Shown: positions 53,184 to 62,956, counted from the stretch's first letter. The stretch is 64,000 nt of DNA from Opitutia bacterium (GCA_016217545.1 JACRHT010000017.1:682001-746000), one strand, 5' to 3'. A program made the numbers and translations. The notes: a model not told the origin generated them from the sequence alone.

Positions 53184-55010
53184 ATGCTGACCGGACTGCT
53201 CATCCTCGCGGGCGCACCCGTCGCGCTGTGGCTGCTCGGTGCGTGGTGCGGCCGACGACTCGGGACAACGCCCGGCGAACGCCTCGCGTGGAGCCTGCTC
53301 ATCGGCCTCTGCCTGCTCTTGTGTGCTGCCGCCGCCGTGAACGCGTTCGTGCCGCTGCGGGGATTCGGCGCGTGGATCTGCCTGCTGCCTGCCGGGCTTT
53401 CGTTGCCGGGAGTGGTGCGCAGCGACGCGCGCGAACTGGTAGGGTTGTGGTTTTCGCGTCGCGGTGCGGTGGTTGCGTTGAGCGCGGCGCTGTTTCTCGC
53501 GATCTTACTAGCTCCGCTGATACGCTCCGACGTGCTGTTCTACGGCGGCGCGGCAAACCACGATGCGTTTTTCTGGGTCATGGGCGCGGAACGGCTGCGC
53601 GAAAGCAACTACCTCGCCCTGTTCACGCGCAACGCTGAACACCCGTGGCTGAATGTCACAACCGCCATCGCCGGCTGGCAGCCTGGCTGGGGACGCATGG
53701 GATCCGAAGCATGGGTCGCCCTGTGCGCTTCGCTGACGCAGACCTCGCCGCTGCGCGCCTATCTGTTCGCTTCCGCCGCCCTGTTCTCGGTCTGGCTCGC
53801 GGCGTGTTACCTGGTGATCCGTTTCTTCATCGTGGACCGCGTCACCGGCGTGATGCTCGCAATGCTGGGCGCCGCCCAGCCGCTGTTTGCCTTCTTCCAC
53901 CACAACGAGAACCTGCCCAATCTCCTCGGCATGCTCGCTGGCACCACCTTCGTGCTCGGACTCGAGCACTCTTTTCGCGCCGTTGCGCGACGTGATCGTG
54001 TGCTCGAAGTCGGTGTCGCCGCGGTCGCGTTTCATGCGCTGCTCTGCAGCTATCCCGAGATGGCGCCGTTCGTGCTCTTGCCCGCGGGCGCGTTGACGCT
54101 GCGCCGCGTCGTTGGCGAACCGCGCACGCAAGCGTGGGCGATCGCCGCGCTCTTCAGCGCGAGCACGCTCGGTGCGCTCATCAATCCTGCCACGACGGTG
54201 CGCGCGTGGCATGGCTTCGGCGTCTCGTTCGCAAGCGCACGAGCGAATACGAACTGGGCCAACGTGCTCGGCAAGACCGAGCCGTCGGAATTCATCCCCG
54301 CACTGCTCAGCTTGTCCTCCAAAGTCGGAACCGAACTCGGGGTGGTCGGGGGCGCGCTTGCGTCGCTCGGCTTGATCGTGGCATTCGGCTTCGTCGTTGC
54401 TCGTTCGCGTGATCGAGTCGGGCTCCTGGCGCTCTTCCTCGGCGCACTGGTTCTCGCGGGCTACACAGCGCAGACGGGCTTCCTCTACGGCTGGCAAAAA
54501 ACCGTCCAATTTTCGGCGATCTTCATCGCATCGGTGTTGCCCGTCGGCGTCGTTGCTCTAGCCGGCGCCTTGAACGCTCGGCTTTCGCGCGCAGGCGTCA
54601 TCGCCGCTGCAATCGTGTTCTTCGCCTACGTTCAGGTCGTCGTTTTCACCGACAATTGGAAGTGGAGCGGCCGGAAGACCCTTCACCGCGACTGGCTCGA
54701 TCTCGGGTCCGCGTTACGCGATGCCCGCGTGGAACGAGTGGTGATCGAGGCGGACACGTTTCAATGGGCATTCTTCCACAGCATGTGGGCAACCTATTTT
54801 CTTCGAGACGTCACGATCAGCTTCGCTGCCGGCAGCGCGCAAAGCGGTGGATATGCGCATGAGTCCGTCGCTTTCGAATCACCGCATGACACGCGAGCGC
54901 CGCGATTGGTTAGCCGCGAATGGGCCGACACCGTGGGCACCGGGCAGGCGCGATTGCTGACGGGAAGCGACTTCGCTTTGCTCGCGCCGCGACCGGTGTC
55001 CTCTCCATAA
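53184..55010 (+). CDS. Multi-spanning membrane protein, GT-C-like, function unknown
   Basis: 608 aa from ATG 53184. About twelve hydrophobic segments between residues 1 and 470; the loop after the third carries FYGGAANHDAFFWVMGAERL and HPWLNVTTAIAGWQPGWGR, with the acidic and His residues expected of a periplasmic active site. A hydrophilic end of about 120 residues (ARVERVVIEADTFQW) closes it. Same strand and spacing as its neighbours (87 and 74 bp), so probably one transcription unit. No characterised relative recognised. Confidence 0.78.
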   Translation: MLTGLLILAGAPVALWLLGAWCGRRLGTTPGERLAWSLLIGLCLLLCAAAAVNAFVPLRGFGAWICLLPAGLSLPGVVRSDARELVGLWFSRRGAVVALSAALFLAILLAPLIRSDVLFYGGAANHDAFFWVMGAERLRESNYLALFTRNAEHPWLNVTTAIAGWQPGWGRMGSEAWVALCASLTQTSPLRAYLFASAALFSVWLAACYLVIRFFIVDRVTGVMLAMLGAAQPLFAFFHHNENLPNLLGMLAGTTFVLGLEHSFRAVARRDRVLEVGVAAVAFHALLCSYPEMAPFVLLPAGALTLRRVVGEPRTQAWAIAALFSASTLGALINPATTVRAWHGFGVSFASARANTNWANVLGKTEPSEFIPALLSLSSKVGTELGVVGGALASLGLIVAFGFVVARSRDRVGLLALFLGALVLAGYTAQTGFLYGWQKTVQFSAIFIASVLPVGVVALAGALNARLSRAGVIAAAIVFFAYVQVVVFTDNWKWSGRKTLHRDWLDLGSALRDARVERVVIEADTFQWAFFHSMWATYFLRDVTISFAAGSAQSGGYAHESVAFESPHDTRAPRLVSREWADTVGTGQARLLTGSDFALLAPRPVSSP

Positions 55011-55084
55011 TCGATCGCTGCGCTGAAGTCGTGACCAAAAACTCATTGCGCTGAAATCAGCTTACACCTCACGCTATCGGGTTC

Positions 55085-57634
55085 ATGTCGCTCCTTTTCA
55101 CCCAACCGCGATCCGTCTGGCGCATCACGGCGCTGGCCGCCTGCGTGCTGCTGGTGGCCCTGCTCGCCGCGTGGCAAGGCGTGCTGGTGGAGACACCGAT
55201 TTTCGAACAAGGCGACAGCGCGGTGAACAGCTTGCAGACGACGAACGCGAAGCACCTGCGCGAAATCTACGGCAACTACTCGCGGTTCGAATTCAATCAT
55301 CCAGGTCCCGCATTCTTCTACGTCTACGCCGCGTCCGAGTTCATCTTCCACGACACTTTCGGCGTCACGCCGGCTCCCCACAATGCGCATATCCTGGGGT
55401 CGCTGATCCTACAGGTCGCTTGCTTCGTCCTCGCCCTTGCGATCGTGGAAAGCTGGCTGACCTCGCCTTATCTCTTGCCTGGGGCGCTGGTGCTTGGGGC
55501 GTGGCACTTTTCCAACACCTTCGGAGCTTTCACCAGTGTTTGGCCGCCGCACGTGCTGCTGATGCCATTCCTCTGCTTTCTCGCGGCGGCGTGCTCTGTC
55601 GCCGCGGGGCGAACCCGCGACGTCGCCGTGATGACTCTGACCGGCGGATTTCTCTTCCACGGCCACGTCGCTCAACCCCTGTTCGTCGGAGCGTTGGGTG
55701 GGGTCGCCCTCTTTGCCAACTGGCGTGAAGGGCGCCGGCGTGGCATTGATTGGCGGGCGGAACTGCGGGCACACCGTCGCACGCTGTGGTTTTGCGTCGC
55801 CTGCATCGGTATCTTCGTTTTGCCGCTCGCCATCGATGTGGTCCGCTACGGGACCGAGTCGAATGTCGCCACCATTCTCGGGCGGTTTCTTTCGAACGCG
55901 AGCCACGGCAAGACGCTGCTGCAGTCATTCCTTTATTTCCTGTCGTTCACAACCTACGCGACCAATCAGGAAGAAATTCTCACGCACTTGGGCGACGCGA
56001 CCGCACAGTTCTTCGCGTTTAACGCTCTCCGCCTGGCGCTCTGGGTGCTCGCACTTCTGGCACCGGCCGCGCTCTTTTTCCTTCGCCGCGATCGTTTGGC
56101 CGAGGCGCCGCGCCGCTTCATCGCCGCGGCCTATCTCATGTTCGCCCTGACGATGAGCCTTTGCGCCATTTGGGGACTGCTCCAAGCCGGGCCAATGTAT
56201 CAGTTCAACGGGTTCTTCTACTACGGCGTCTATTATTTCGGCGCGGTGCTGGGCCTCGGAGTTGTTCTCACTCTGTTTCCACCGCGCGAATCGCCGACGG
56301 CGGTGGTCTTGATTCTGTGCTTTGCCGCCGTCGGTTTCACGCGAGGCTTTGCCGCTCGCCCGCTGAACGATGACGAAACAGGCCGCGCAGTGCGCGACAC
56401 GGTCGCCCGGCTCCTGCAGGAACACCCGGGTAAACGCGCCAAGTTGCTCGTCTTTGAACACGAGACTTGGCCCGCGGCCGCCGCGGTCGCTCTGGAATTG
56501 CAGCGCAACGGGATCCCATTCTACACCGCACAATCGTGGAACTTTATGTTCGGTCGCGAGCATGACATCCGTCATCTCGGCCCGGCGCCCGAAAACGCCG
56601 CCGACGTTTGGTGGCTCTCCCGTGCAGGCGAGGGCCGCGTGCCAGCGCCGCGGAAATTGAGCGTTGCGGCAGAACCCGCCGTTGTAGACCCACGCGGCGC
56701 CACTCTCTCATTCGGCCTCAACCAAAACGCCTTCCGTCACGTCATCAATGGCCTCACCACGGGCAACGTCGACTCAGCCTGTTCCGACGAGAACGCCGTT
56801 CGCTTTCTCTTCGCGCCCAAGCCCACCAGCAGCGACGTGCAACTTTTGTTAGACATCGCTGCGTGGAATTCCCCGCAGCAACGCGTCCAGATTCGTTGGA
56901 ATGGCACGCGCGTGGGCGAACTCGCGCTGACGCCTGCGCGCACGCTGCCCACCGTCACCATTCCGGCCGCGCTGTGGAACGCCAGTCGCCGTGCGGTGCT
57001 CGAACTGTCGCTACCGGATGCCAAGCCCGCGATCTTCTCCGCCCGCCCCAGTTTACACGTTTCTGAGGCCATCCGCATCTGGCACATGTGGTTCGTCAGC
57101 GAAGCCGCCATCGACAAGACCACGAGCGCCGAACCCATCCTCGAGCTCGAGAAGGGAGCAAGTCGGAGGTTTACCGAAGCCGTCAACCCCACCGGAGATC
57201 GACTCGATTTTCGCACCGGAGGGCGCGGATTGAATGTGATTGCGACGGGACTCGGCACGGCGACGGATACCCTCACACCGATCACAGATCAGCACGCCGC
57301 GCTGATCTTTCGTGCGCAGCCCGCGACACGCGACGTGTTTCTTGAAGTGGTGGCACTTCCCTACACCACCGGATCCGGCAAGGCTCCGCATCAGCGCTGC
57401 CAGCTGCTATTCAACGGCCAGCTCATCTTCGATTCGCCTTTCACTGAGCCCGGCGTGATCCGCGCGGTCGTGGGAAAGGCCATGTGGAACGCCCGGCCGT
57501 TCGGGGTCATCCAGCTTGTGCTCCCTGACGCCACGCCCGCACCGCCGCCCCCCGGGGCACCCGACGCCGACGCGTCACCGAAAGTGCGCCAAGGGCTTGC
57601 GCTACGCTGGCTCGCGGTGCGTCCAGCGGAATGA
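55085..57634 (+). CDS. Multi-spanning membrane protein with a duplicated C-terminal beta domain
   Basis: 849 aa. First helix at residues 12-32, then a loop with FEQGDSAVNSLQTTNA and FEFNHPGPAFFYVYAASE, and about ten hydrophobic segments to residue ~430. After a Rossmann-like soluble part, two copies of one beta domain are visible: about 576-649 (SSDVQLLLDIAAW ... ALWNASRRAVLELSLPDAKP) and about 747-818 (TRDVFLEVVALPY ... AMWNARPFGVIQLVLPDATP). The core looks like a GT-C transferase (FNHPGP loop); the twin domains may bind the acceptor. Followed 58 bp later by a GT4 gene. Confidence 0.82.
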   Translation: MSLLFTQPRSVWRITALAACVLLVALLAAWQGVLVETPIFEQGDSAVNSLQTTNAKHLREIYGNYSRFEFNHPGPAFFYVYAASEFIFHDTFGVTPAPHNAHILGSLILQVACFVLALAIVESWLTSPYLLPGALVLGAWHFSNTFGAFTSVWPPHVLLMPFLCFLAAACSVAAGRTRDVAVMTLTGGFLFHGHVAQPLFVGALGGVALFANWREGRRRGIDWRAELRAHRRTLWFCVACIGIFVLPLAIDVVRYGTESNVATILGRFLSNASHGKTLLQSFLYFLSFTTYATNQEEILTHLGDATAQFFAFNALRLALWVLALLAPAALFFLRRDRLAEAPRRFIAAAYLMFALTMSLCAIWGLLQAGPMYQFNGFFYYGVYYFGAVLGLGVVLTLFPPRESPTAVVLILCFAAVGFTRGFAARPLNDDETGRAVRDTVARLLQEHPGKRAKLLVFEHETWPAAAAVALELQRNGIPFYTAQSWNFMFGREHDIRHLGPAPENAADVWWLSRAGEGRVPAPRKLSVAAEPAVVDPRGATLSFGLNQNAFRHVINGLTTGNVDSACSDENAVRFLFAPKPTSSDVQLLLDIAAWNSPQQRVQIRWNGTRVGELALTPARTLPTVTIPAALWNASRRAVLELSLPDAKPAIFSARPSLHVSEAIRIWHMWFVSEAAIDKTTSAEPILELEKGASRRFTEAVNPTGDRLDFRTGGRGLNVIATGLGTATDTLTPITDQHAALIFRAQPATRDVFLEVVALPYTTGSGKAPHQRCQLLFNGQLIFDSPFTEPGVIRAVVGKAMWNARPFGVIQLVLPDATPAPPPPGAPDADASPKVRQGLALRWLAVRPAE

Positions 57635-57692
57635 TCGGACCACGCGCAGGTTCGCGCCATCGCACCGCAGACACTACCGACTGCTGTCGCCG

Positions 57693-58865
57693 ATGATCCT
57701 CCTCGACGCCACTCACACCAGCCACACGCGCGCGCAGACCGGCATCCAGCGCGTCGTGCGCTCGCTGTTCCGCGAACTGGAAAAACGCGGGCAAGCCGCG
57801 CCGATCTGCTTCGATCCGCACGAGCACGCGTGGCGCGGTCTCACGGCGCAGGAACTCGCCACGTTGCGCGATTCCGGGGGCGGCAGCGGCTCGCGCGGCG
57901 CAAAGTGGACGCTGACCCAGAAACTCGCCGGGCGCGCGCGGCGCCTGCTGGGCCGCAGCGGCGAACTGCCGCCGGCCCGCGGCCTCGTGGTGCCGGAACT
58001 TTTCTCCACCAAGGTCGCCGCCCAACTCCCCGCGCTGCTCGCGCGCGTGCGCGGCCCGCGCGTGGCGGTTTTCCACGACGCAATCGGGCTGAAATTCCCC
58101 GAACTCACTCCGCCCGCCACCGTCGCGCGACTGCCCGGCTACCTCGTCGAGCTCGCGCAATTCGACGGCATCGCTGCGGTCTCCGAGGATTCGGCGGCGA
58201 GCCTGCGCGATTTCTGGCGCTGGGCCGGCATCGCGCGGACGCCGCCCGTGTGCGCGATCCCCAACGGCGTCGACCCGGTGCCCACGGGGGCCCTCGGCGC
58301 CGCGAATAGCGGTGGCGCGCCACGCGTGCTCTGCGTCAGCACCATCGAAGGCCGCAAGAACCACCTCGCGCTCCTCGAGGCCGCCGAGACGCTCTGGCGC
58401 GAAGGTCGCGATTTCGAACTCGAGTTGATCGGCCTCGCCCGCGCCGACACCGCCGCGCCGGCGCTCGCGCGGATCGCGACGCTGCGCGAGAGCGGCCGCA
58501 AGATCACGCATCACGGCCCCGTCTCGGACGAGAAACTGCACGCCGCCTACGCGCGCTGCGCCTTCACGGTTTACCCATCGCTCATCGAAGGATTCGGCCT
58601 GCCCGTCGTGGAGAGCCTGCAACACGGCCGGCCGTGCATCGGCTCGGGGCACGGCGCGCTCGGCGAGGCCGCGCGGGGTGGCGGCGTGCTGCTGCTCGAT
58701 CGACCCGACGCGGACCATCTCGCGACCGCGATGCGTCAGTTGTTGGGTGATGCGGCGCTCGCCGCCGATCTGGCGGCGCAGGCGCGCGCGCGCAAATTCC
58801 GCTCGTGGAGCGACTACGCCGGCGAATTACTCGGCTGGATGGCCGCGCTGCCGCGCCGCGACTGA
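57693..58865 (+). CDS. GT4 glycosyltransferase
   Basis: 390 aa from ATG 57693. Begins ILLDATHTSHTRAQTGIQRV; AVFHDAIGLKFPE, AVSEDSAASLRDFW, CAIPNGVDP, the donor-site strand RVLCVSTIEGRKNHLALLEA and YPSLIEGFGLPVVESLQHGR (E-x7-E with Glu-Gly-Phe-Gly-Leu-Pro) are all of the GT4/mannosyltransferase type. It is paralogous to the gene at 60132 on the other strand. Sugar and acceptor unknown. Confidence 0.92.
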   Translation: MILLDATHTSHTRAQTGIQRVVRSLFRELEKRGQAAPICFDPHEHAWRGLTAQELATLRDSGGGSGSRGAKWTLTQKLAGRARRLLGRSGELPPARGLVVPELFSTKVAAQLPALLARVRGPRVAVFHDAIGLKFPELTPPATVARLPGYLVELAQFDGIAAVSEDSAASLRDFWRWAGIARTPPVCAIPNGVDPVPTGALGAANSGGAPRVLCVSTIEGRKNHLALLEAAETLWREGRDFELELIGLARADTAAPALARIATLRESGRKITHHGPVSDEKLHAAYARCAFTVYPSLIEGFGLPVVESLQHGRPCIGSGHGALGEAARGGGVLLLDRPDADHLATAMRQLLGDAALAADLAAQARARKFRSWSDYAGELLGWMAALPRRD

Positions 58866-58925
58866 AGTTCGGCCTTTGCGGTTGCCAACCCCTCCGTTTC
58901 GCCGCGTAGTCAGCGGCGGATATCC

Positions 58926-60122
58926 ATGGCCCTCTCCCTCTTCACCAAGACCAAGAAGGCGATCATCGAACGCGCGAAGGACGACTACGCGACGAAGATG
59001 CGCCTGAAATACAAGCCCTACTACCACGCGATGGAGGCGCAACAGGGCACGCACATCCGGCTGCAAGGGCGGGACATGATCATGCTTTCGAGCAACGACT
59101 ACCTCGGCCTGTCGTTCCATCCGAAGGTCATCGAGGCCACCGGCGCCGCCGCCAAAAAGTGGGGCACGAGCACGACGGGCGCCCGCATCTCGAACGGCTC
59201 GCGCGCCTACCACGTCGAACTCGAGGAAAAGCTCGCCGCGTTTCTCGGCCGCGAGGCCTGCCACATCAGCGTCGCGGGCTACGTTTCCTGCTGCTCCGCG
59301 GTCGCGACTTTCGCGCAGAAAGGCGACACCATCGTCGCCGACAAGAACATCCACTCCTGCCTCTGGGACGGCGTGCGCCTCTCGATGGCGGCCGTCGAGC
59401 GCTTCAGCCACAACAACCCCGAGGACCTGCGCCAGGTGCTGAAGAGCATCCCCTTCAGCACGCCGAAAATGCTCGTCGTCGAAGGCGTCTACTCGATGGA
59501 AGGCCACATCTGCCGCCTGCCCGAGATCGCCCAACTCGGCGAAGAGGCCGGCTGTTTCACGGTGGTCGACGACGCTCACGGCTTCGGCGTGCTCGGCCAT
59601 CAGGGCCGCGGCACCGTCGACCACTTCAAGCTGAACGAGAAGGTCGACATCATCTGCGGCTCGATGTCCAAGTCGCTCGCGAGCACCGGCGGCTATGTCG
59701 CCGGCGGCAAGGACCTCATCGAGTATCTCCGCACGAACTCGAAGCAGACGCTCTTCAGCGCGGCGATCAGCCCGAGCATGGCGTTCACCGCCTCCGCCTC
59801 GCTCGACATTATGCAGAGCGAGCCGCAGCACCTCGAACGTCTCTGGCGGAACACCAAGCGTTACCGCGAGATGCTCAAGGGCCTCGGCCTCGACACTTGG
59901 GACAGCGAAACGCCCGCCGTGCCGATCGTGCTCGGCTCGAAGGAACTGGTTTACCGCTTCTGGCAGGCGCTGCTCGAGAAGGGCGTCTTCACGGTCATGT
60001 CCATCGCGCCCGCGGTTCCCCCGGGCAAGGACCTGATCCGCACCGCCGTCTCCGCGCTTCACAGCGACGAGGATCTGGAAAAGATCCACGCCGCGATGGC
60101 CTACGCGGTGAAGCAGCTCTGA
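58926..60122 (+). CDS. PLP-dependent alpha-oxoamine synthase (serine palmitoyltransferase-like)
   Basis: 398 aa. The N-terminal FTKTKKAIIERAKDD is followed by MLSSNDYLGLSFHPKV, ARISNGSRAYHVELE, VVDDAHGFGVLGHQGRG (Asp216 and His218) and GSMSKSLASTGGYVAGG with the Schiff-base Lys249. The family condenses an amino acid with an acyl-CoA. Members include KBL, BioF and SPT; the wording SMEGHICRLPEI and the C-terminal ETPAVPIVLG / APAVPPGKDLIR resembles the bacterial SPT group best. That would start sphingolipid synthesis, but KBL or BioF cannot be excluded. It lies between two paralogous GT4 genes. Confidence 0.85.
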   Translation: MALSLFTKTKKAIIERAKDDYATKMRLKYKPYYHAMEAQQGTHIRLQGRDMIMLSSNDYLGLSFHPKVIEATGAAAKKWGTSTTGARISNGSRAYHVELEEKLAAFLGREACHISVAGYVSCCSAVATFAQKGDTIVADKNIHSCLWDGVRLSMAAVERFSHNNPEDLRQVLKSIPFSTPKMLVVEGVYSMEGHICRLPEIAQLGEEAGCFTVVDDAHGFGVLGHQGRGTVDHFKLNEKVDIICGSMSKSLASTGGYVAGGKDLIEYLRTNSKQTLFSAAISPSMAFTASASLDIMQSEPQHLERLWRNTKRYREMLKGLGLDTWDSETPAVPIVLGSKELVYRFWQALLEKGVFTVMSIAPAVPPGKDLIRTAVSALHSDEDLEKIHAAMAYAVKQL

Positions 60123-60134
60123 GCGTCGCGCTCA
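60120..60134. repeat. Perfect inverted repeat spanning the two convergent stop codons
   Basis: TGAGCG (60120-60125), TCG, CGCTCA (60129-60134). The first arm contains the TGA of the oxoamine synthase gene and the second the TGA of the opposite-strand GT4 gene. It can fold as a hairpin in either transcript but has no T run, so termination is only a possibility. Confidence 0.6.
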
Positions 60135-61178
60135 GCGCAAGCCGCTCAACAAGACCTCGGCCGCCTGCCTCCACGTCGGCAACGGCCGCGTGACAGCCTC
60201 GGCGCGCAGCCGCCTTTGCAGCGTCGCATCGCTCAGCATTGCGCCTAGTTTCGCCGTCCAGTCGCCGGGATCGTTCGTCTTTGCGACAACGCAGCCGCCG
60301 TGATCGGCGTTCTCGCGCAACACCGGCAAGTCGCTGCACACGCACGGCACGCCGCGCCACAGCGCCTCGATCACCGGCAGGCCGCAACCCTCCGCGATCG
60401 TCGGAAACGCCACCGCGCTCGCGTTCGCGTAGAGTTCGCGGAGCTTCGCGTCGTTCGCGGCCACGTGCAGCTGCAGGCGGCGCTCCCGCTTCGCGAGCGT
60501 TTTGATGCGCTTCACGATCGGCTCGCCGAAGTGAGGATTCACGCGCCCGACGATGTGCAGGTCAAAGTCGGCTCCGGCGCGCCACAGCGCCTCGGCCGCA
60601 TCCAGCAGAAACATCTGGTTTTTGCGCGGCTCGATGATGCCCACGCAGAGAAACGACCCGCGCGCCGGCACCGCCGTTGCCACGCTCGCGCGCGGCGAGC
60701 CGTCGAAATCCGAACCGAGTTCCACCGCGCCCGTCTGCGCCCGCACCGCCGCGCCCTGCCACGCCCAGAAGCCCGTGAGATCACGCTCCACCGCGCGCGA
60801 GATGCCCCACACGCGATCGAAGCCGGCAAGCAGCTTCATGTAGTCCGGATGACGCTGCACGCTGTGCGGCCAAGTGATATGCGGATGCGTCAGCGGAATC
60901 GCGTCCGGGAAAATTGCCGCAAGCCGACAAGGCGGACGCGCGATGAACTCGCGAAAGCCCGGTCGCTCCGCCCCGCTGAATAGCTCGACCGTCAGCAGCC
61001 AGTCGCTCGCGTGGAAGATCACGATGCGGGCCTTCGCCTCGACCGTTTCGAATCGCCCTTTCCTCCACGCTACCGGCACGACGGCGTCTCGCATCTCCGC
61101 CAGCAGGCGCGAACTCACGCGCGTCAGGCCCGACTTCTGGCGGGCGGCGTGCATTTTGGTGACGTCGAAGTAGATCAT
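60132..61178 (-). CDS. GT4 glycosyltransferase
   Basis: 348 aa from ATG 61178, which overlaps the upstream stop as ATGA. IYFDVTKMHAARQKSGLTRV parallels the start of the gene at 57693. AAIFPDAIPLTHPHITWPHS, WGISRAVERDLTGFW, FLCVGIIEPRKNQMFLLDA (donor site) and FPTIAEGCGLPVIEALWRGV (E-x7-E) are GT4. Length and order match the paralogue at 57693, so the two probably use related donors. Convergent with the oxoamine synthase gene, 9 bp apart. Confidence 0.92.
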   Translation of the reverse strand: MIYFDVTKMHAARQKSGLTRVSSRLLAEMRDAVVPVAWRKGRFETVEAKARIVIFHASDWLLTVELFSGAERPGFREFIARPPCRLAAIFPDAIPLTHPHITWPHSVQRHPDYMKLLAGFDRVWGISRAVERDLTGFWAWQGAAVRAQTGAVELGSDFDGSPRASVATAVPARGSFLCVGIIEPRKNQMFLLDAAEALWRAGADFDLHIVGRVNPHFGEPIVKRIKTLAKRERRLQLHVAANDAKLRELYANASAVAFPTIAEGCGLPVIEALWRGVPCVCSDLPVLRENADHGGCVVAKTNDPGDWTAKLGAMLSDATLQRRLRAEAVTRPLPTWRQAAEVLLSGLR

Positions 61179-62389
61179 CGCCGGGCCACCGACTGAAAGA
61201 GTTCGAGCAGGCGCGCGGTGTTTTTCCGCGCGTCGTAATTTTCCTCCACCCATGCCCGCGCTCCGCGCCGCAAGCGATCCGCGAGCGCGTCGTCGGTGGC
61301 GAGGCGCTCCAGCGCAACTTTCCACGCCGCCGGGAGGTCGACATCGCACACCAAACCGGTGCGTTCCGACTGCACGGCTTCGACCGTCGCCGACACCGGC
61401 GAACTCACGACCAGCACTCCGGCGGCCATGGCTTCGGGGATGACGTTGGGCAATCCGTCGCGATCGCCGCTCGGCGCCACCACGCCGGTGTGCAGCAGCA
61501 CGTCGGCCCAGGCGAGTTCACTCCAGATTTGCTCGTGCGGCAGCTGGCCGAGGAATTTCACGTGCGCGGAAAGACCCAGCGAGGCCGCGAGCGCGCGCAA
61601 TTCCTCGCGCAGCGGCCCATCGCCCGCGATGCGCGCCTCGAATGCAAAGCCAGCATCGCGCAACGCCGCGTAGATGCGGAGCTGGTGATGCAGTCCCTTC
61701 TTCTCCACGAGCCGCGCGATGCAGAGCAGGCGCAGCGGACGGCGCGACGCGCGCAGCGGTTTGAACGCGGGAAACTCCGCGAGGCCTCGACGGATGGAGA
61801 AAATTTTCTCCGCCGCGATGCCATGCTCGATGAGATATTGCCGGCCAGTGTCGGTCGAGGTCTGCACGAAGCGCGCGAGGCGCAGCTTCTCGAGCAGCCA
61901 CCAGTCGCCGCCGTGCTCATAGAGATCGTAAGCATGCGCACCGCAGCTGAACGGCAGACCGAGGATGCGCCAGAGCAACCACCCGGCCGTCGCGGGCGCG
62001 CCAGCCCACGCGCCGTGCACGAGATCGGGCGGATCGCGGCGGAACTCGCGGTAGAAGCACCCGGCGAAACCGGCCCCGAGCATGTTCTCCCAGAAATTCA
62101 GCCACGCCGGTGGGGCGCGCATGATCACGCCCTCGAAGAGATCGCGAACGATGCGCGGACGCCGCAGGCAGTTCCACGGAATCGTGAACACGAACAACGG
62201 CACGAGCTTCCAGAGATTGAAGGTGCGCACCGGACGGCCGCGAAACTCACCGCCGCCACCCCACAGCGAGTAGAGCCGCACGTCGACGCCGTGGTCGATC
62301 AATGCCGCAACGTCGCGCTGCAGGAACGTTTCCGAGGTCTTCGGAAAGGTCGTGAACAGAAACGCGACTTTGAGCGGGCGAGCGGGCAA
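61175..62389 (-). CDS. GT4 glycosyltransferase
   Basis: 404 aa; the TTG at 62389 is the first possible start because a stop precedes it at 62404. KVAFLFTTFPKTSETFLQRD is the typical N-terminus of colanic-acid / exopolysaccharide GT4 enzymes (WcaL-like). HGAWAGAPATAGWLLWRILG, CGAHAYDLYEHGGDWWLLEK, CIARLVEKKGLHHQLR and GDRDGLPNVIPEAMAAGVLV (E-x7-E region) follow. First gene of a two-gene minus operon. Confidence 0.92.
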   Translation of the reverse strand: MPARPLKVAFLFTTFPKTSETFLQRDVAALIDHGVDVRLYSLWGGGGEFRGRPVRTFNLWKLVPLFVFTIPWNCLRRPRIVRDLFEGVIMRAPPAWLNFWENMLGAGFAGCFYREFRRDPPDLVHGAWAGAPATAGWLLWRILGLPFSCGAHAYDLYEHGGDWWLLEKLRLARFVQTSTDTGRQYLIEHGIAAEKIFSIRRGLAEFPAFKPLRASRRPLRLLCIARLVEKKGLHHQLRIYAALRDAGFAFEARIAGDGPLREELRALAASLGLSAHVKFLGQLPHEQIWSELAWADVLLHTGVVAPSGDRDGLPNVIPEAMAAGVLVVSSPVSATVEAVQSERTGLVCDVDLPAAWKVALERLATDDALADRLRRGARAWVEENYDARKNTARLLELFQSVARR

Positions 62390-62496
62390 GCAGCCGATGA
62401 ACTAGCCACGAAGCGGCTCGCAGGGACACAAAAAAGATGCGATCCTGCTCGCTCCGACTTTTCCCCAAGTGCATCGTCTGATGCCGAATCCGCCCG

Positions 62497-62916
62497 ATGA
62501 ATCGCTGGTTTCATCTCCCATCAGTCACCCTAGTTGCATGGATTCTCGCCGGCTGCGCGTCGCAACCTCCGCCGCCGAAGCCCGACCGTGGCCCGTCCAG
62601 TCCTCTGTTCGGCCAATTGCAGGCGCTCGACCCGGCGAAGAACGCGAACGACTCGTTGCCCGTGCCCATACGGCGAATCGCGCCGAACTACCCCATCGAG
62701 CTCCGGGAGAAAAAGATCACTGGGCAAGCTCGCGTGGAGTTCATCGTTGAACCCGACGGTTCAGTGCAGCTCGCCCGAGTCGTCAACGCAACCCATCCGG
62801 GCTTTGCCGCGCCGGCACAACAGTGCGTGCTTCAATGGAAATTCGCCCCGGGCCGAAAAGATGGCGTGCCGGTTCGCTGCGCGAGCGAGGTGGCGATTCA
62901 GTTCGCTCTCGATTGA
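62497..62916 (+). CDS. Lipoprotein with TonB C-terminal domain
   Basis: 139 aa. The N-terminus ends in the lipobox LAGC with Cys20, so the protein should be lipid-anchored. A Pro-rich stretch (QPPPPKPDRGPSS) follows, then the TonB C-terminal fold: PNYPIELREKKITGQARVEF, VEPDGSVQLARVVNATHPGF and VLQWKFAPGRKDG. Classical TonB has a membrane helix and a long Pro-rich rod; here both are replaced by a lipid anchor and a short linker, so it may not energise receptors. Divergent from the GT4 operon and convergent with the next gene. Confidence 0.82.
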   Translation: MNRWFHLPSVTLVAWILAGCASQPPPPKPDRGPSSPLFGQLQALDPAKNANDSLPVPIRRIAPNYPIELREKKITGQARVEFIVEPDGSVQLARVVNATHPGFAAPAQQCVLQWKFAPGRKDGVPVRCASEVAIQFALD

Positions 62917-62956
62917 GCGGACGCTTCCGGCCACGAGCCCACTCAATTTCACGCGT

